9,690 nt of DNA from an uncultured Acholeplasmataceae bacterium (GCA_938041945.1 CALISC010000101.1:1-9690); one strand, 5' to 3'. Numbered from the stretch's first letter, positions 1 through 7,314 are shown. Numbers and translations are program-made. The notes: generated by a model not told the origin, from the sequence alone.

Positions 1-50
1 TAAAACCACTTAAAATAAAACATAAAAATAAAATCAATTTAGTCAATATT

Positions 51-79
51 TTGTAAAAATTTAAGTTTTCTTATATAAT
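51..79 (+). promoter_or_regulatory. Sigma-A-type promoter of rplS
   Basis: A perfect -10 box TATAAT lies at 74-79. A -35-like TTGTAA (4 of 6 matches to TTGACA) lies at 51-56, with the optimal 17-bp spacer. The preceding 50 bases are rich in A and T tracts and could act as an UP element. Transcription would start near 85-87, exactly where the predicted leader stem begins. It means rplS has its own promoter here and need not be read from an upstream rimM-trmD-type operon. Confidence 0.75.
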
Positions 80-84
80 TATTT

Positions 85-140
85 AAGTGTGGTCCGCTGC
101 AACTCAAAAAATTTTATTTAAAATTAGCATGAACACATTT
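85..140 (+). ncRNA. Probable L19 (rplS) mRNA leader, autoregulatory structure
   Basis: The 5' UTR of rplS holds a GC-richer island in very AT-rich sequence. AAGTGTG (85-91) pairs with CACATTT (134-140) in a 7-bp closing stem with one G-U pair. Inside it TGC (98-100) can pair with GCA (127-129), and AATTTT (110-115) forms a 6-bp hairpin with AAAATT (120-125) around a 4-base loop. The unpaired segments GTCCGC and TGAA flank the core. A ribosomal-protein leader upstream of rplS is a known family in low-GC Gram-positives, in which L19 is thought to bind and repress its own message. Position and fold fit that family. Membership is inferred, as no covariance model could be run. Confidence 0.65.
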
Positions 141-168
141 TAAAAATATCTTACAAGGAGGACCCGAT

Positions 169-528
169 ATGAGTTTAAAAGGTCAACAACTGCTTGAAAG
201 TTTGACAAAATCTTACTTAAAGCAAGATGTTCCTAGTTTCGGTCCTGGTGATAATGTCAAAGTTCACGTTACCATCAAGGAAGAAAAAAGAACCAGAACC
301 CAATTGTTTGAAGGTTTGGTAATTAAAAGGCAAGGCAAAGGTGTTTCTGAGACCTTCACTGTTAGAAAAATTTCTTACGGTGTTGCAGTTGAAAGAACTT
401 TCCCAGTTAACTCACCACTAATTGCTAAAATTGAGGTGACAAGACACGGTAAAGTACGCCGCGCTAAACTTAATTACATTCGCAACCTTTCAACTAAGGC
501 GGCTCGTATTAAAGAAGTTAGAAAATAG
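169..528 (+). CDS. rplS: Large ribosomal subunit protein L19
   Basis: This is bL19, a structural protein of the 50S subunit that lies at the 30S/50S interface. The 119-aa product has the usual family length and carries the family hallmarks in order: RTRTQLFEGLVIKRQGKG (about residues 42-59), ETFTVRKIS, the GVxVERTFPVNSP segment, KVRRAKLNYIR and KAARIKE at the C-terminus. Two small departures from the common consensus are GVAVER for GVGVER and STKAARIKE for the usual GKAARIKE. The start is fixed by a strong Shine-Dalgarno AAGGAGGA at 155-162, six bases before the ATG. The gene stands alone between its promoter/leader and a strong terminator. It ends in TAG. Confidence 0.98.
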   Translation: MSLKGQQLLESLTKSYLKQDVPSFGPGDNVKVHVTIKEEKRTRTQLFEGLVIKRQGKGVSETFTVRKISYGVAVERTFPVNSPLIAKIEVTRHGKVRRAKLNYIRNLSTKAARIKEVRK

Positions 529-551
529 ACATTTTCTTCTCCTTATTAACC

Positions 552-591
552 AATTTAAAACCCCACTCTTTTACGAGTGGGGTTTTAAATT
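552..591. terminator. Bidirectional intrinsic terminator shared by rplS and the convergent aminopeptidase gene
   Basis: A perfect 17-bp stem (552-568 with 575-591) encloses the 6-base loop TTTTAC. The core is CCCCACTC/GAGTGGGG, flanked by A tracts on the left and T tracts on the right. The A/T flanks supply a U-run on either strand, so the hairpin can stop rplS on the plus strand and the aminopeptidase gene (ending at 602) on the minus strand. Confidence 0.93.
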
Positions 592-601
592 TATTTAAAC
601 T

Positions 602-1906
602 TTAGTTTAATTCAAAGTATTTCTTTAAGATTGGTTTCTTTAAAAGTGCTTGGCGTTCTGCTTCGGTTAGGTATTTTTTGTCAATAATAACTTCACCAAC
701 ATATTTTTTAAACCAACTCACAGACATTGGGTATATTCCTTTAAAGCCGGGTTCTTCACCCCAAGAGTTTTCTACTTTAAACTTAGTCACTTGTTTTTTA
801 ATTTCAGAAAAACCAGTGAACACCATTGCGTGGGTTAAGCGTAGTTCTTGCATTTCAATTCTGTCTTTTTCTGTGTACTCAAGGTCAAGTCCGAAAATTT
901 CTTTCCATGCTACCATTTCGTTTGCAAAGTGTTTAGAGTCACTTTCTTTGCCAACGTCACAGGCAAACCAAACAGGTAAATTATCTTTAAGTTGAGCAAC
1001 TGTAAGTTCAATTAGTCTTTCTTTTGGTAAATTAAACTCAACTTGAAGTGGTGCGCCTTCCATATTTGTGCAGTACTCAAGTTCATAAGGCTGCATAAAC
1101 TCAAAGTCGCGAGAGCAATCTGAAGAGATAGTTACGTAGTCATCTAGGTTAATGTCTACATATTTTTCAAGGAAGGAAAGCGGGGTAAGGTTGCGCTCTA
1201 AATGATATTTTTTGTCTTTGTCGGTATACTCAAAGTCAAATTTCTCAATAGGCGCTGGCATAGAACTTGAAATTACTTTAAAAGCATCTTGAAACGCTTT
1301 TTCTCTAAGTTCTTTATTTAACTCAACTTTGCCTGACTTAAAGTTTTTTTGCGCATCTGCTACATATTTTTTGGCAATCAAAGTAATTAAACTTTGCATA
1401 TGGTGAGTATTGGAAGTTTGTGTGTTTTCAGGCTGCACTGACTTTGGTACAATTCCGTATTTTTTAACTAAGTTAACAAAGTATTGCCAGTATCCTCCGT
1501 CTCCGGTTAAAGGCTCGTTGATAAACATAAAACGACGGTCGTCAACTTCAAGTCCTAAGTTTTTATCAACTACTGAAAAAAAGTAGTTTACTTTTTCCAG
1601 CAAATCGTAGTATTGCAAGTAAGACTGTGAAAGTTCAAAACTTTCTAGTTTTAATTTTTTGGCAATTTGATATCTTAAAAAAGTCAGTCCTGAAAACATC
1701 CAGCAACGTCCAGACTGTTTTTGGTTAGAAATGTTTAGTTCAGGAATGCTGTGTGAAAAGTGAGTGCTAACTATTTGTTCGCTTTCTTGAACATAGACAA
1801 CGTCTGCTAGTTTTGAGCGAACTAACGCTCTTTTTATTGTGCTCAGTTGCTTGTTTTTAGCGAAACTCTTGTTATATTTTTTTAACTGTTCTTTAGTGAT
1901 TTGCAT
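602..1906 (-). CDS. pepC: C1-family cysteine aminopeptidase (PepC / bleomycin hydrolase type)
   Basis: This is a cytosolic papain-fold aminopeptidase that removes N-terminal residues from peptides. Family members form hexameric barrels with the active sites inside. All catalytic residues are visible: the oxyanion Gln and nucleophile in QKQSGRCWMFSGLTFLR (Cys68), the His in LTHAMVFTG (His359), and the Asn in VENSWG (Asn380). At 434 aa it has the usual family length, so it is intact. No signal peptide is present, which agrees with a cytosolic enzyme. It starts six bases after the small upstream gene ends, so the two are likely co-transcribed. Its ribosome site is weak (GGAAAG about ten bases before the ATG, inside the end of the upstream gene), suggesting partial coupling. 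Peptide recycling is the likely role. Its exact specificity cannot be read from sequence. Confidence 0.95.
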   Translation of the reverse strand: MQITKEQLKKYNKSFAKNKQLSTIKRALVRSKLADVVYVQESEQIVSTHFSHSIPELNISNQKQSGRCWMFSGLTFLRYQIAKKLKLESFELSQSYLQYYDLLEKVNYFFSVVDKNLGLEVDDRRFMFINEPLTGDGGYWQYFVNLVKKYGIVPKSVQPENTQTSNTHHMQSLITLIAKKYVADAQKNFKSGKVELNKELREKAFQDAFKVISSSMPAPIEKFDFEYTDKDKKYHLERNLTPLSFLEKYVDINLDDYVTISSDCSRDFEFMQPYELEYCTNMEGAPLQVEFNLPKERLIELTVAQLKDNLPVWFACDVGKESDSKHFANEMVAWKEIFGLDLEYTEKDRIEMQELRLTHAMVFTGFSEIKKQVTKFKVENSWGEEPGFKGIYPMSVSWFKKYVGEVIIDKKYLTEAERQALLKKPILKKYFELN

Positions 1907-1912
1907 AATTAT

Positions 1913-2104
1913 TTACTTTCCGGTTGGTGTCAAAATTCCTTGGTCAACGGCTTCTGGATACGGGTATTTTTCTTCGCGCATTCTACTAAACATCACGTAA
2001 ATTAAACCGTGCTCTTGGTCAATTCTAGTGACAACTCCATAACTTCTTTCTTTTTCTATTTTAACCTTTTGGCCAATTAGTTTTTTGTCTTCTATTCTTT
2101 CCAT
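1913..2104 (-). CDS. Small SH3-like beta-barrel protein of unknown function
   Basis: This 63-aa protein has no function I can assign. A strand-rich core (KVKIEKERSYGVVTRIDQEHG then LIYVMFSR, about residues 13-42) looks like a KOW/SH3-like barrel: a short basic lead, a GVVTRID turn and a hydrophobic strand. It is followed by KYPYPEAVDQGIL, which resembles the 'F-x-(Y/F)-P-(D/E)-A-F-x-x-G-x-L' tail found after such small domains in Bacillota proteins. Those domains usually occur inside larger helicase-like or hypothetical proteins, so a free-standing copy is mildly unusual. The gene is probably real: it has a good Shine-Dalgarno (GAAGAGGT, seven bases before the ATG), an extended -10 promoter and a tight link to pepC. 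Nucleic-acid or protein binding is a guess from the fold. Confidence 0.8.
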   Translation of the reverse strand: MERIEDKKLIGQKVKIEKERSYGVVTRIDQEHGLIYVMFSRMREEKYPYPEAVDQGILTPTGK

Positions 2105-2126
2105 AATTAGTACCTCTTCGGTTTTA

Positions 2127-2135
2127 ATTTTACCA
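2127..2135 (-). promoter_or_regulatory. Extended -10 promoter of the small gene and pepC
   Basis: Reading the minus strand, TGGTAAAAT gives an extended -10 element (TG, one base, then TAAAAT, 5 of 6 matches to TATAAT). No good -35 is visible at 16-18 bases upstream, which is tolerable for an extended -10. The predicted start leaves a leader of roughly 15 bases that contains the GAAGAGGT ribosome site. Confidence 0.55.
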
Positions 2136-2141
2136 CGAAAC

Positions 2142-2174
2142 GCTAAAAACGCCTAAAAAAAGGCTATTTTTAGC
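2142..2174. terminator. Hairpin between the two minus-strand operons, possible second or bidirectional terminator
   Basis: GCTAAAAA (2142-2149) pairs with TTTTTAGC (2167-2174). Inside, GCCT (2151-2154) pairs with AGGC (2161-2164) around a six-A loop, with a small asymmetric internal loop. A-tract/U-tract flanks around a short GC stem are typical of bidirectional terminators. On the plus strand it is also followed by a T run at 2176-2180, although no plus-strand gene ends here. It lies between the terminator of the long operon and the promoter of the small gene, so it may back up that terminator or insulate the promoter. Confidence 0.5.
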
Positions 2175-2181
2175 ATTTTTC

Positions 2182-2213
2182 TTTAAAAAACCGAGCAAGT
2201 TCTTTACTCGGTT
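2182..2213 (-). terminator. Intrinsic terminator of the ktrA-fusion-scaffold operon
   Basis: On the minus strand a 7-bp stem (AACCGAG, with its partner at the two ends of 2189-2213) with an 11-base loop is followed by six T. The stem starts inside the TAA stop codon of the 1004-aa gene (2212-2214), so the terminator overlaps the end of the coding sequence. Confidence 0.8.
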
Positions 2214-5200
2214 AATTCGTCTGATTTAATTCAATTTCAACTTCAGCATCACTATTTTCAGGTTGGTTTTCCTGCATTTTTGCAAAAATTTCTTTGGCAG
2301 AAATTGGTGCAAACAGTCTACCTTGAAAACACACATCTTTGATTTTTTTAAGAGAGTTAAACTCCTCTTTTTTAGTTAAGTCTTTAATAATTAAAACTGA
2401 GTTAGTTTTTTTAATTTCCAGGGCAAATGCTTTAATAAAATCATTGAAGCGAATTCCGTCTGCATATCTTTGGACAACCCCATGAAAACCGTATCTAAGG
2501 TAGGCAGAGATGTTTTTGGTAAAAACTTTGTGTTTATTTTGTTCAAGTACTTGCTTTAAGTTTTCAATGTTGCCAGGCAATTCCTCTTCATTTGGAAATA
2601 AAAAGAAAATATGGGGTGCTAAATACTTATGTTTAAGTTGAGTAATTTGTTTTTTGACTTCATTAGAAACTAGCGACTCAAAGGAAAGCGGAATTAAGAC
2701 ATCAAAAATTTGTCCGAATTTTTCTGTTGAAATTTTAAGTGCTGACACCACTTCTTTAAATAAAATTAAGTCAAGTTCCGCAGACCTGCGATGTTTTTTC
2801 GCAATCTCTTTAATTTCATTAAAATCTAGGTCAAATCCATCTAAAGTAAACGCTGCCTGGTAGAACACCACACTTTTGTTTTCATCTACTGTTGGCAAAA
2901 GGACTAATCTTAGTTTATCTGGATAATTTAAGATTAACTTAATCACATCGTCTTCAAAAATATCTTGGTGCAGGTCTTCTTTTTCAAAAACGTGGAAAAC
3001 TTTGTTTTGAGTTTTGGCAATATTTAAAGCAATATCTGCAAACCTATAAATCTTTTTAAAAGTTTTGTTGTAAGTTGCAGTTGGATATCTAAGGGCTGCG
3101 GCTGTAAACAAAAACTTTAAATCAAGGCAGTTTGCTTTATCTAGAATTTGCGTTTTTCTGCTTAGTTCACTAAGTACATTGTTAAGCGCTCTGATGTCAT
3201 TAAAATCTACAAATAAAGCAAACTTATTGTCTTGAATGAAGTAAAGCGCGTCTGTTGCAAAAAACTCTTTTAAGACATCTAGAAACTCAAAGATATATTT
3301 TTCTTGCAGTTCCAGTGAATACAGGTGCCTGTTTTCAAAATTCAGTTCAATTAAAATTAGCGAAAACTTATCTATCAACTTAGTTTGAAAAGTGCGTTCA
3401 AGTTCAGTGTAGGAAAAAAGTCGGTAGATATTGTTGACTTTAGCGTTTTCAGAAAGCATCGCAATTGAGTTTTGCTCTTCGTCGATATCAACAACTAAAG
3501 AAAACACCACAATTTTGCCCATAACTTCCACGGAACTCGCGAGTTCCATAACGTGTCGTTTTCTTAGTTTATATTTTGATTTAAATGAGTTACCAGGTTT
3601 TAAACTACAAGTTAAAAACTCTTTTTTATAACTGATTTTGTCGCTGCCCACAATTTGCGTGCAATACTGATCAAGCGTAGTAATTTCAACGCCGTTTAGC
3701 AAACTAAGCATGCCTTGGCTTAAATAAAGTCGCTCATCAACGTAGTATTTAAACGCTAAATTTGAATTTTCTTTGAGTGAGTTGAATAAATTAGTAATAT
3801 TTTTTAACTGAAATAAACTTTTGTCTTTTTCAAAAATATCTAAAATTAAAGTAGACACTAACTTAAAGTAAGTGTACTCATCTTCTTTAAAGTTTTCGCT
3901 TTGCACCACAAACCTTAAGTCTTTACTTAAAGTAAAACCGTAAAGCGCTTTGTATTCAGGTAAGTAAGGGTTACCTGTAAGTGGGTTTTTAAACTCAGTT
4001 AAATCGCCTTGTTGGTAAATTTTGTCAAAATTAACCTGAGTTAGTTTAGTAAATATTGTGTCAGTTAACTGAAAGTCTTCAATGTCTTTTTCATATAGCC
4101 TTTCTTTTTTGTAGTTAAACAGTCTTTGACCTTTTAAGATAACTAAGTCAGTGGCGGTTACCAAAGACTCGCTTTTAATTAAAAGACTACGAATAGTTTC
4201 GCGCAGAGTCAGGTCTTGCGGGATTTTCGAGTAAAAGGAAAGCGTGTCAAAGAAGTTTTGATAAACTCTGGTGTCTACCTTAATTGCTTTTTCTTTAACT
4301 AAAAAATTAGGTTTAGCAACTTCATCAAGTAAATCAACGTCTGTGCTCTCAAGGGTTAACTTAGTGCTCTTGTCTTTCTTTTGACTAAACTTAGCAATGC
4401 GCTTGACGGTCTTTTCTTCGTTTGAGCGTTGTGAGTTTCTGCGAAAAAACTCAAGTTGCGACTCAAGGAACTTCAAAATTAGTTCAGTGTCGGTTAACTT
4501 TAAAATATCTTTTTCGTATTCAGACTGAATAATGTCTGCACGGTGATTGTTTTTTTCTTGAACTGCAATACAGTAGTTATAGACTTGAGAAATCACTTTG
4601 TATTGGCCTAAACCTTTGCAGTCATTTAGAACTTGTTTGAGTTCATCAACCCAACCAAGCGCAAAAAGCAGTTTTAGTTCTTGCTCAAAATCGCGTTCAT
4701 TAAAACGAGTATTCGCCTGATTTAAGTAGTCATAGGCTAAATCTAGTTTGCCTTCATTAACATAATAAGAAACTAGTTCCTTTAAATAGTGTCTTTCGTA
4801 GTTTTCAGGTAGTTCTGATTTTTTTAACTCAGCAATTACTTTATTCTCATCAAACTTCTTTTCTTGTTTTAGCAGAGCAACTTCTAAATAAACTAAATCA
4901 AAGTCAACAGAGTATCCGTATTTTTCTTTAATTTTTCTAAATATTTCGCGGGCATTTACTGCACTTCCGCTTTTTAAATACGCCCAAAACCAGTTTGTTA
5001 AAAACTGAATGTATTCTTTGTCTGCAGAGTCTTGAAATTTAGGCCAAACTGAATTTGAAACGGTAATCGCGTCTTTAAACTCACCATTTTCAAGCAAAAT
5101 TTCTTGCATGAAAAAAACCGCTCTACGGTAGTCTTGCAGAGAAATCGCGTTTTTATCTAAAAAGGACTTGATAATGTAAACTGAGTTTACAGTGCGTTCA

Positions 5201-5226
5201 AGTAAAAGTAGTTTATCTATGTTCAT
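2212..5226 (-). CDS. Large cytosolic protein with TPR-like, GAF-like, PAS-like and degenerate GGDEF/EAL-like domains
   Basis: I know no named homologue. The 1004-aa product has no signal peptide or membrane segment. Residues 1-260 are helical repeats resembling TPRs. About 335-465 resembles a GAF domain. About 490-590 resembles a PAS domain (YYVDERLYLSQGM start, VVDIDEEQ end). About 618-750 follows the GGDEF fold, ending in RFADIALNIAKTQNKVFHVFE, very like the 'AD-x-A-x-Y-x-AK-x-x-x-x-N-x-x-x-F' end of that domain. However, the GGDEF signature position reads QDNKF (665-669). About 755-985 follows the EAL fold, with QAA (790-792) where EAL should be, and ends in FQGRLFAPISAKEIF, like the QG-x-x-(F/Y) end of EAL. 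Both enzyme activities (c-di-GMP synthesis and breakdown) should be absent, so a binding or scaffold role is likely. It starts by ATGA overlap with the upstream gene and has no Shine-Dalgarno, so translation is probably coupled. Domain calls rest on reading alone. Confidence 0.85.
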   Translation of the reverse strand: MNIDKLLLLERTVNSVYIIKSFLDKNAISLQDYRRAVFFMQEILLENGEFKDAITVSNSVWPKFQDSADKEYIQFLTNWFWAYLKSGSAVNAREIFRKIKEKYGYSVDFDLVYLEVALLKQEKKFDENKVIAELKKSELPENYERHYLKELVSYYVNEGKLDLAYDYLNQANTRFNERDFEQELKLLFALGWVDELKQVLNDCKGLGQYKVISQVYNYCIAVQEKNNHRADIIQSEYEKDILKLTDTELILKFLESQLEFFRRNSQRSNEEKTVKRIAKFSQKKDKSTKLTLESTDVDLLDEVAKPNFLVKEKAIKVDTRVYQNFFDTLSFYSKIPQDLTLRETIRSLLIKSESLVTATDLVILKGQRLFNYKKERLYEKDIEDFQLTDTIFTKLTQVNFDKIYQQGDLTEFKNPLTGNPYLPEYKALYGFTLSKDLRFVVQSENFKEDEYTYFKLVSTLILDIFEKDKSLFQLKNITNLFNSLKENSNLAFKYYVDERLYLSQGMLSLLNGVEITTLDQYCTQIVGSDKISYKKEFLTCSLKPGNSFKSKYKLRKRHVMELASSVEVMGKIVVFSLVVDIDEEQNSIAMLSENAKVNNIYRLFSYTELERTFQTKLIDKFSLILIELNFENRHLYSLELQEKYIFEFLDVLKEFFATDALYFIQDNKFALFVDFNDIRALNNVLSELSRKTQILDKANCLDLKFLFTAAALRYPTATYNKTFKKIYRFADIALNIAKTQNKVFHVFEKEDLHQDIFEDDVIKLILNYPDKLRLVLLPTVDENKSVVFYQAAFTLDGFDLDFNEIKEIAKKHRRSAELDLILFKEVVSALKISTEKFGQIFDVLIPLSFESLVSNEVKKQITQLKHKYLAPHIFFLFPNEEELPGNIENLKQVLEQNKHKVFTKNISAYLRYGFHGVVQRYADGIRFNDFIKAFALEIKKTNSVLIIKDLTKKEEFNSLKKIKDVCFQGRLFAPISAKEIFAKMQENQPENSDAEVEIELNQTN

Positions 5227-6662
5227 TTTGTATTTTCAATTAAAGAAACTACTTTTTCAACTTCTTGATTTAAGTAGGTCTCTATTTCTTGCCAATTTAA
5301 GTCAAAAAGTACAGCGCTTTTTGAGTGTTTTTTAAAGTTAGCCACACAATTCCAAAACAGCATTTGAAAAAGGCGGGCAAAAAGCACTGCTTTAATTTCT
5401 TGGTTATTTGGTTTTTTTGAAAAATAAAGTTCATATATTTTGCTAATTAACGCAACGTCAGTGCCTGCAAAACTAGCGATATCTTCTATTGCTAGACCAG
5501 TTCGTGCAAACTCAAAATCAGAAATTAAAACTTGTCCGCTAAATCTATCTATAAAAATGTTATCTAACTGGAAATCTCCGTGAATTAAACAAGGAGTGTA
5601 GGGCGAAAAAAACTCGCTGTAGTTTTTTTCAAACAAAGAAAAACCTTTTTGAAAAACTAAATCTTCTTTTAAATCTTTTGACATTTCAAGCGCTTGATTC
5701 AATCGCCTTAAATAGTCAAAACTTTTATTTTGTTTAATTTGATGAATTGTTTTAAGGTTAGTACACACTTTTTCAAGGTCTAAACAAATATCTGTGCTAG
5801 TTTCAATATATCTAGAAATTTTAATTCCAGTATCTGGGTTGTGATAAATGGTTTTAGGACAAATTTGGTTTATTTCAGCAATTTCAAGTAGTTTCTCTTC
5901 GTCAATATAAGAAATAAAATGATATTTCGGAAAACCAGGGATGCGAATTGTGTAGTTTTTGCCCATCAAACCAAACTTAAAAATAAAGTTTTGACGGCCT
6001 TTTTTTAGTCTATCTAGGTATTCAGGTTCCAGCCCAAATGTTTCTTTAATAAAAGCACTTGCAGTTTTTTTGGGGTCAAATAAAAAAGTTCTATTCTTAA
6101 GTGCTTTTATTAACTTAGAAATAGCCTGCCCACGATGTGAAATTAAATTCTTTTTGCCTGTATCAAACTCACAAAAGGCAGTTTTTGCGCCTTTTGGCCA
6201 AAAAATATTGTCATACAAAAAAGTGTTTTCAACAAAAGTTTCTCTGGGTTTAAGTTCACCTTTAATTTCACCACTAAAAAACTCAGCCTTTCCGTTGAAG
6301 TAAAAACAAAGCACCGCTTTAAAACTAGCCTTGTTGCATAAACCACTTAATTTATCAAACAAAGCATCGGCTTTGTCTTTGAAAATCTCTTTTTCCCTGC
6401 GTTTAGTTTCAACTCCGGGAAAACCATTTAAAGCCTTAATTTCTAGACCTGAGTCATCAGCGATAGTTGGCAAATGATACTTATTGAAAAAATAACGCGC
6501 TTTGATTAACGCGTTTTCTTGAAAAGTTTTTCCGTTTTCTTCAATTTTAGTCTCATCATTTAAATCAAGTAAAGAAATTATTTCAAAGTCTGAGTTTAAA
6601 AAAAACTCTTTAAACTCTTTTATTTTATTTAAATTTTGACTAGCAAAAAGCAGTTTAGTCAT
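5223..6662 (-). CDS. HAM1/RdgB-family NTP pyrophosphatase fused to a choline-kinase-like phosphotransferase
   Basis: Two domains lie in one 479-aa chain. Residues 1-190 form a HAM1/RdgB pyrophosphatase, which hydrolyses XTP, dITP and similar wrong purine nucleotides to monophosphates. Visible motifs are SQNLNK (8-13), EENGKTFQENA (41-51), the catalytic ADDSG (68-72), YDNIF (150-154, from the usual GFGYDPIF) and SHRG (175-178). Residues about 200-475 form an APH/choline-kinase fold: a glycine-lined N lobe with YTIRIPG (237-243), catalytic HGDFQLDN (361-368, with Asp363 and Asn368) and metal-binding SDFEFA (381-386, Asp382), followed by GLAIEDIA. LicA-type choline kinases share RIPG and a D-(W/F)-E metal site, so choline or a similar amino-alcohol is a reasonable but unproven substrate. 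The gene overlaps ktrA by 8 bases and the downstream gene by ATGA. The ribosome site is weak, so it relies on coupling. The stop is TGA. Confidence 0.9.
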   Translation of the reverse strand: MTKLLFASQNLNKIKEFKEFFLNSDFEIISLLDLNDETKIEENGKTFQENALIKARYFFNKYHLPTIADDSGLEIKALNGFPGVETKRREKEIFKDKADALFDKLSGLCNKASFKAVLCFYFNGKAEFFSGEIKGELKPRETFVENTFLYDNIFWPKGAKTAFCEFDTGKKNLISHRGQAISKLIKALKNRTFLFDPKKTASAFIKETFGLEPEYLDRLKKGRQNFIFKFGLMGKNYTIRIPGFPKYHFISYIDEEKLLEIAEINQICPKTIYHNPDTGIKISRYIETSTDICLDLEKVCTNLKTIHQIKQNKSFDYLRRLNQALEMSKDLKEDLVFQKGFSLFEKNYSEFFSPYTPCLIHGDFQLDNIFIDRFSGQVLISDFEFARTGLAIEDIASFAGTDVALISKIYELYFSKKPNNQEIKAVLFARLFQMLFWNCVANFKKHSKSAVLFDLNWQEIETYLNQEVEKVVSLIENTK

Positions 6663-7314
6663 TTAAAATTTCTTGAAATTTACTAATTTTGTTCTGTTCA
6701 CAAAGCACAATCACAACATCGTTTCTTTCTAAAACTTCGTTTTTAGAAGGCATTTTAGTCACTCCGTTTCTGCGAATTAAGACAATGTTGACAGAATAAG
6801 TCTCTGGAAATTGCAGTTCTCTTAAAGTTTTTCCGTCAAAACAGCTGGTGTTGACAATCACTTCGTAAACTCCGTAGTTTTGGTCAAGTGCGTAGTGTTC
6901 AAGCACGTTTTGCCAAATGATTTTGCGAACTGTTTGTTTACTTGCGATGTTGTCAGGATATATAGTCACAGATGCACCAAGCATTTTTGCAATTCGCTCT
7001 TGATATTCATTGGTAACTTGACAAATTATATTGCTCATTCCTAAATCTTTTAAGATAGTTACAATAATCATTGCGGTGTCAAAATGAGTTGGAAAAGAAA
7101 CCACAGCCCAGTCAGCGTGGCCAAGCCCTAAGTCTTTGTAGATGTCTGCAGTTGTCAAAACACCAGTTGCTGCGTGTTCAACGAAAGGCTCAACTCTCAA
7201 AGTTTTTTCACTAGTTTGGTCAAGCGCAATTACGATATGTCCGTTTTCAGACAAGTCTTTGCAAATTGTTTGCCCGAAATTATCAAGGCCTACTACTAAG
7301 ATAGTTTTTTTCAC
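6655..7314 (-). CDS. ktrA: KtrA/TrkA-type RCK regulator of K+ uptake
   Basis: This is a cytosolic gating subunit that forms a ring on a KtrB/TrkH-type K+ channel. The 219-aa chain has the standard RCK length. The N-terminal Rossmann RCK_N domain (4-125) starts with a strand then GLDNFG (9-14, where GxGxxG is usual, so the second glycine is Asp here). It has the acidic Asp32 at the end of strand two, typical of NADH/ATP binding, and NIICQVTNEYQERIAKMLGA as in KtrA proteins. The RCK_C domain (about 140-217) contains VNIVLIRRNG then MPS, a strand arrangement similar to the c-di-AMP site known in KtrA of Bacillota; a c-di-AMP response is inferred. It starts with GTG at 7314, supported by GAGGTA nine to fourteen bases upstream. 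No KtrB partner lies in this window. Confidence 0.9.
   Translation of the reverse strand: MKKTILVVGLDNFGQTICKDLSENGHIVIALDQTSEKTLRVEPFVEHAATGVLTTADIYKDLGLGHADWAVVSFPTHFDTAMIIVTILKDLGMSNIICQVTNEYQERIAKMLGASVTIYPDNIASKQTVRKIIWQNVLEHYALDQNYGVYEVIVNTSCFDGKTLRELQFPETYSVNIVLIRRNGVTKMPSKNEVLERNDVVIVLCEQNKISKFQEILND

Noticed and set aside
1..50. Repeated AAAATAAAA-like tracts upstream of rplS, as a repeat array or origin
   Set aside because: They are simple AT-rich sequence just upstream of a -35 box, with no regular period and no DnaA-box cluster. An UP element is the simpler reading.
678..995. Open frame on the plus strand, inside the aminopeptidase gene
   Set aside because: It lies opposite the conserved C-terminal half of PepC, has no ribosome site and encodes no recognisable motif.
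5217..5226. TGA read as tryptophan, as in Mycoplasma
   Set aside because: If TGA were Trp the fusion gene would extend by only two codons (to TAG at 5219-5217), so the stop alone is not decisive. However, internal tryptophans in all long genes use TGG and no internal TGA occurs in eight genes, so the standard code is the better reading.
6070..6346. Open frames on both strands inside the HAM1-kinase fusion gene
   Set aside because: They are out of frame with intact HAM1 motifs and carry no motif of their own.
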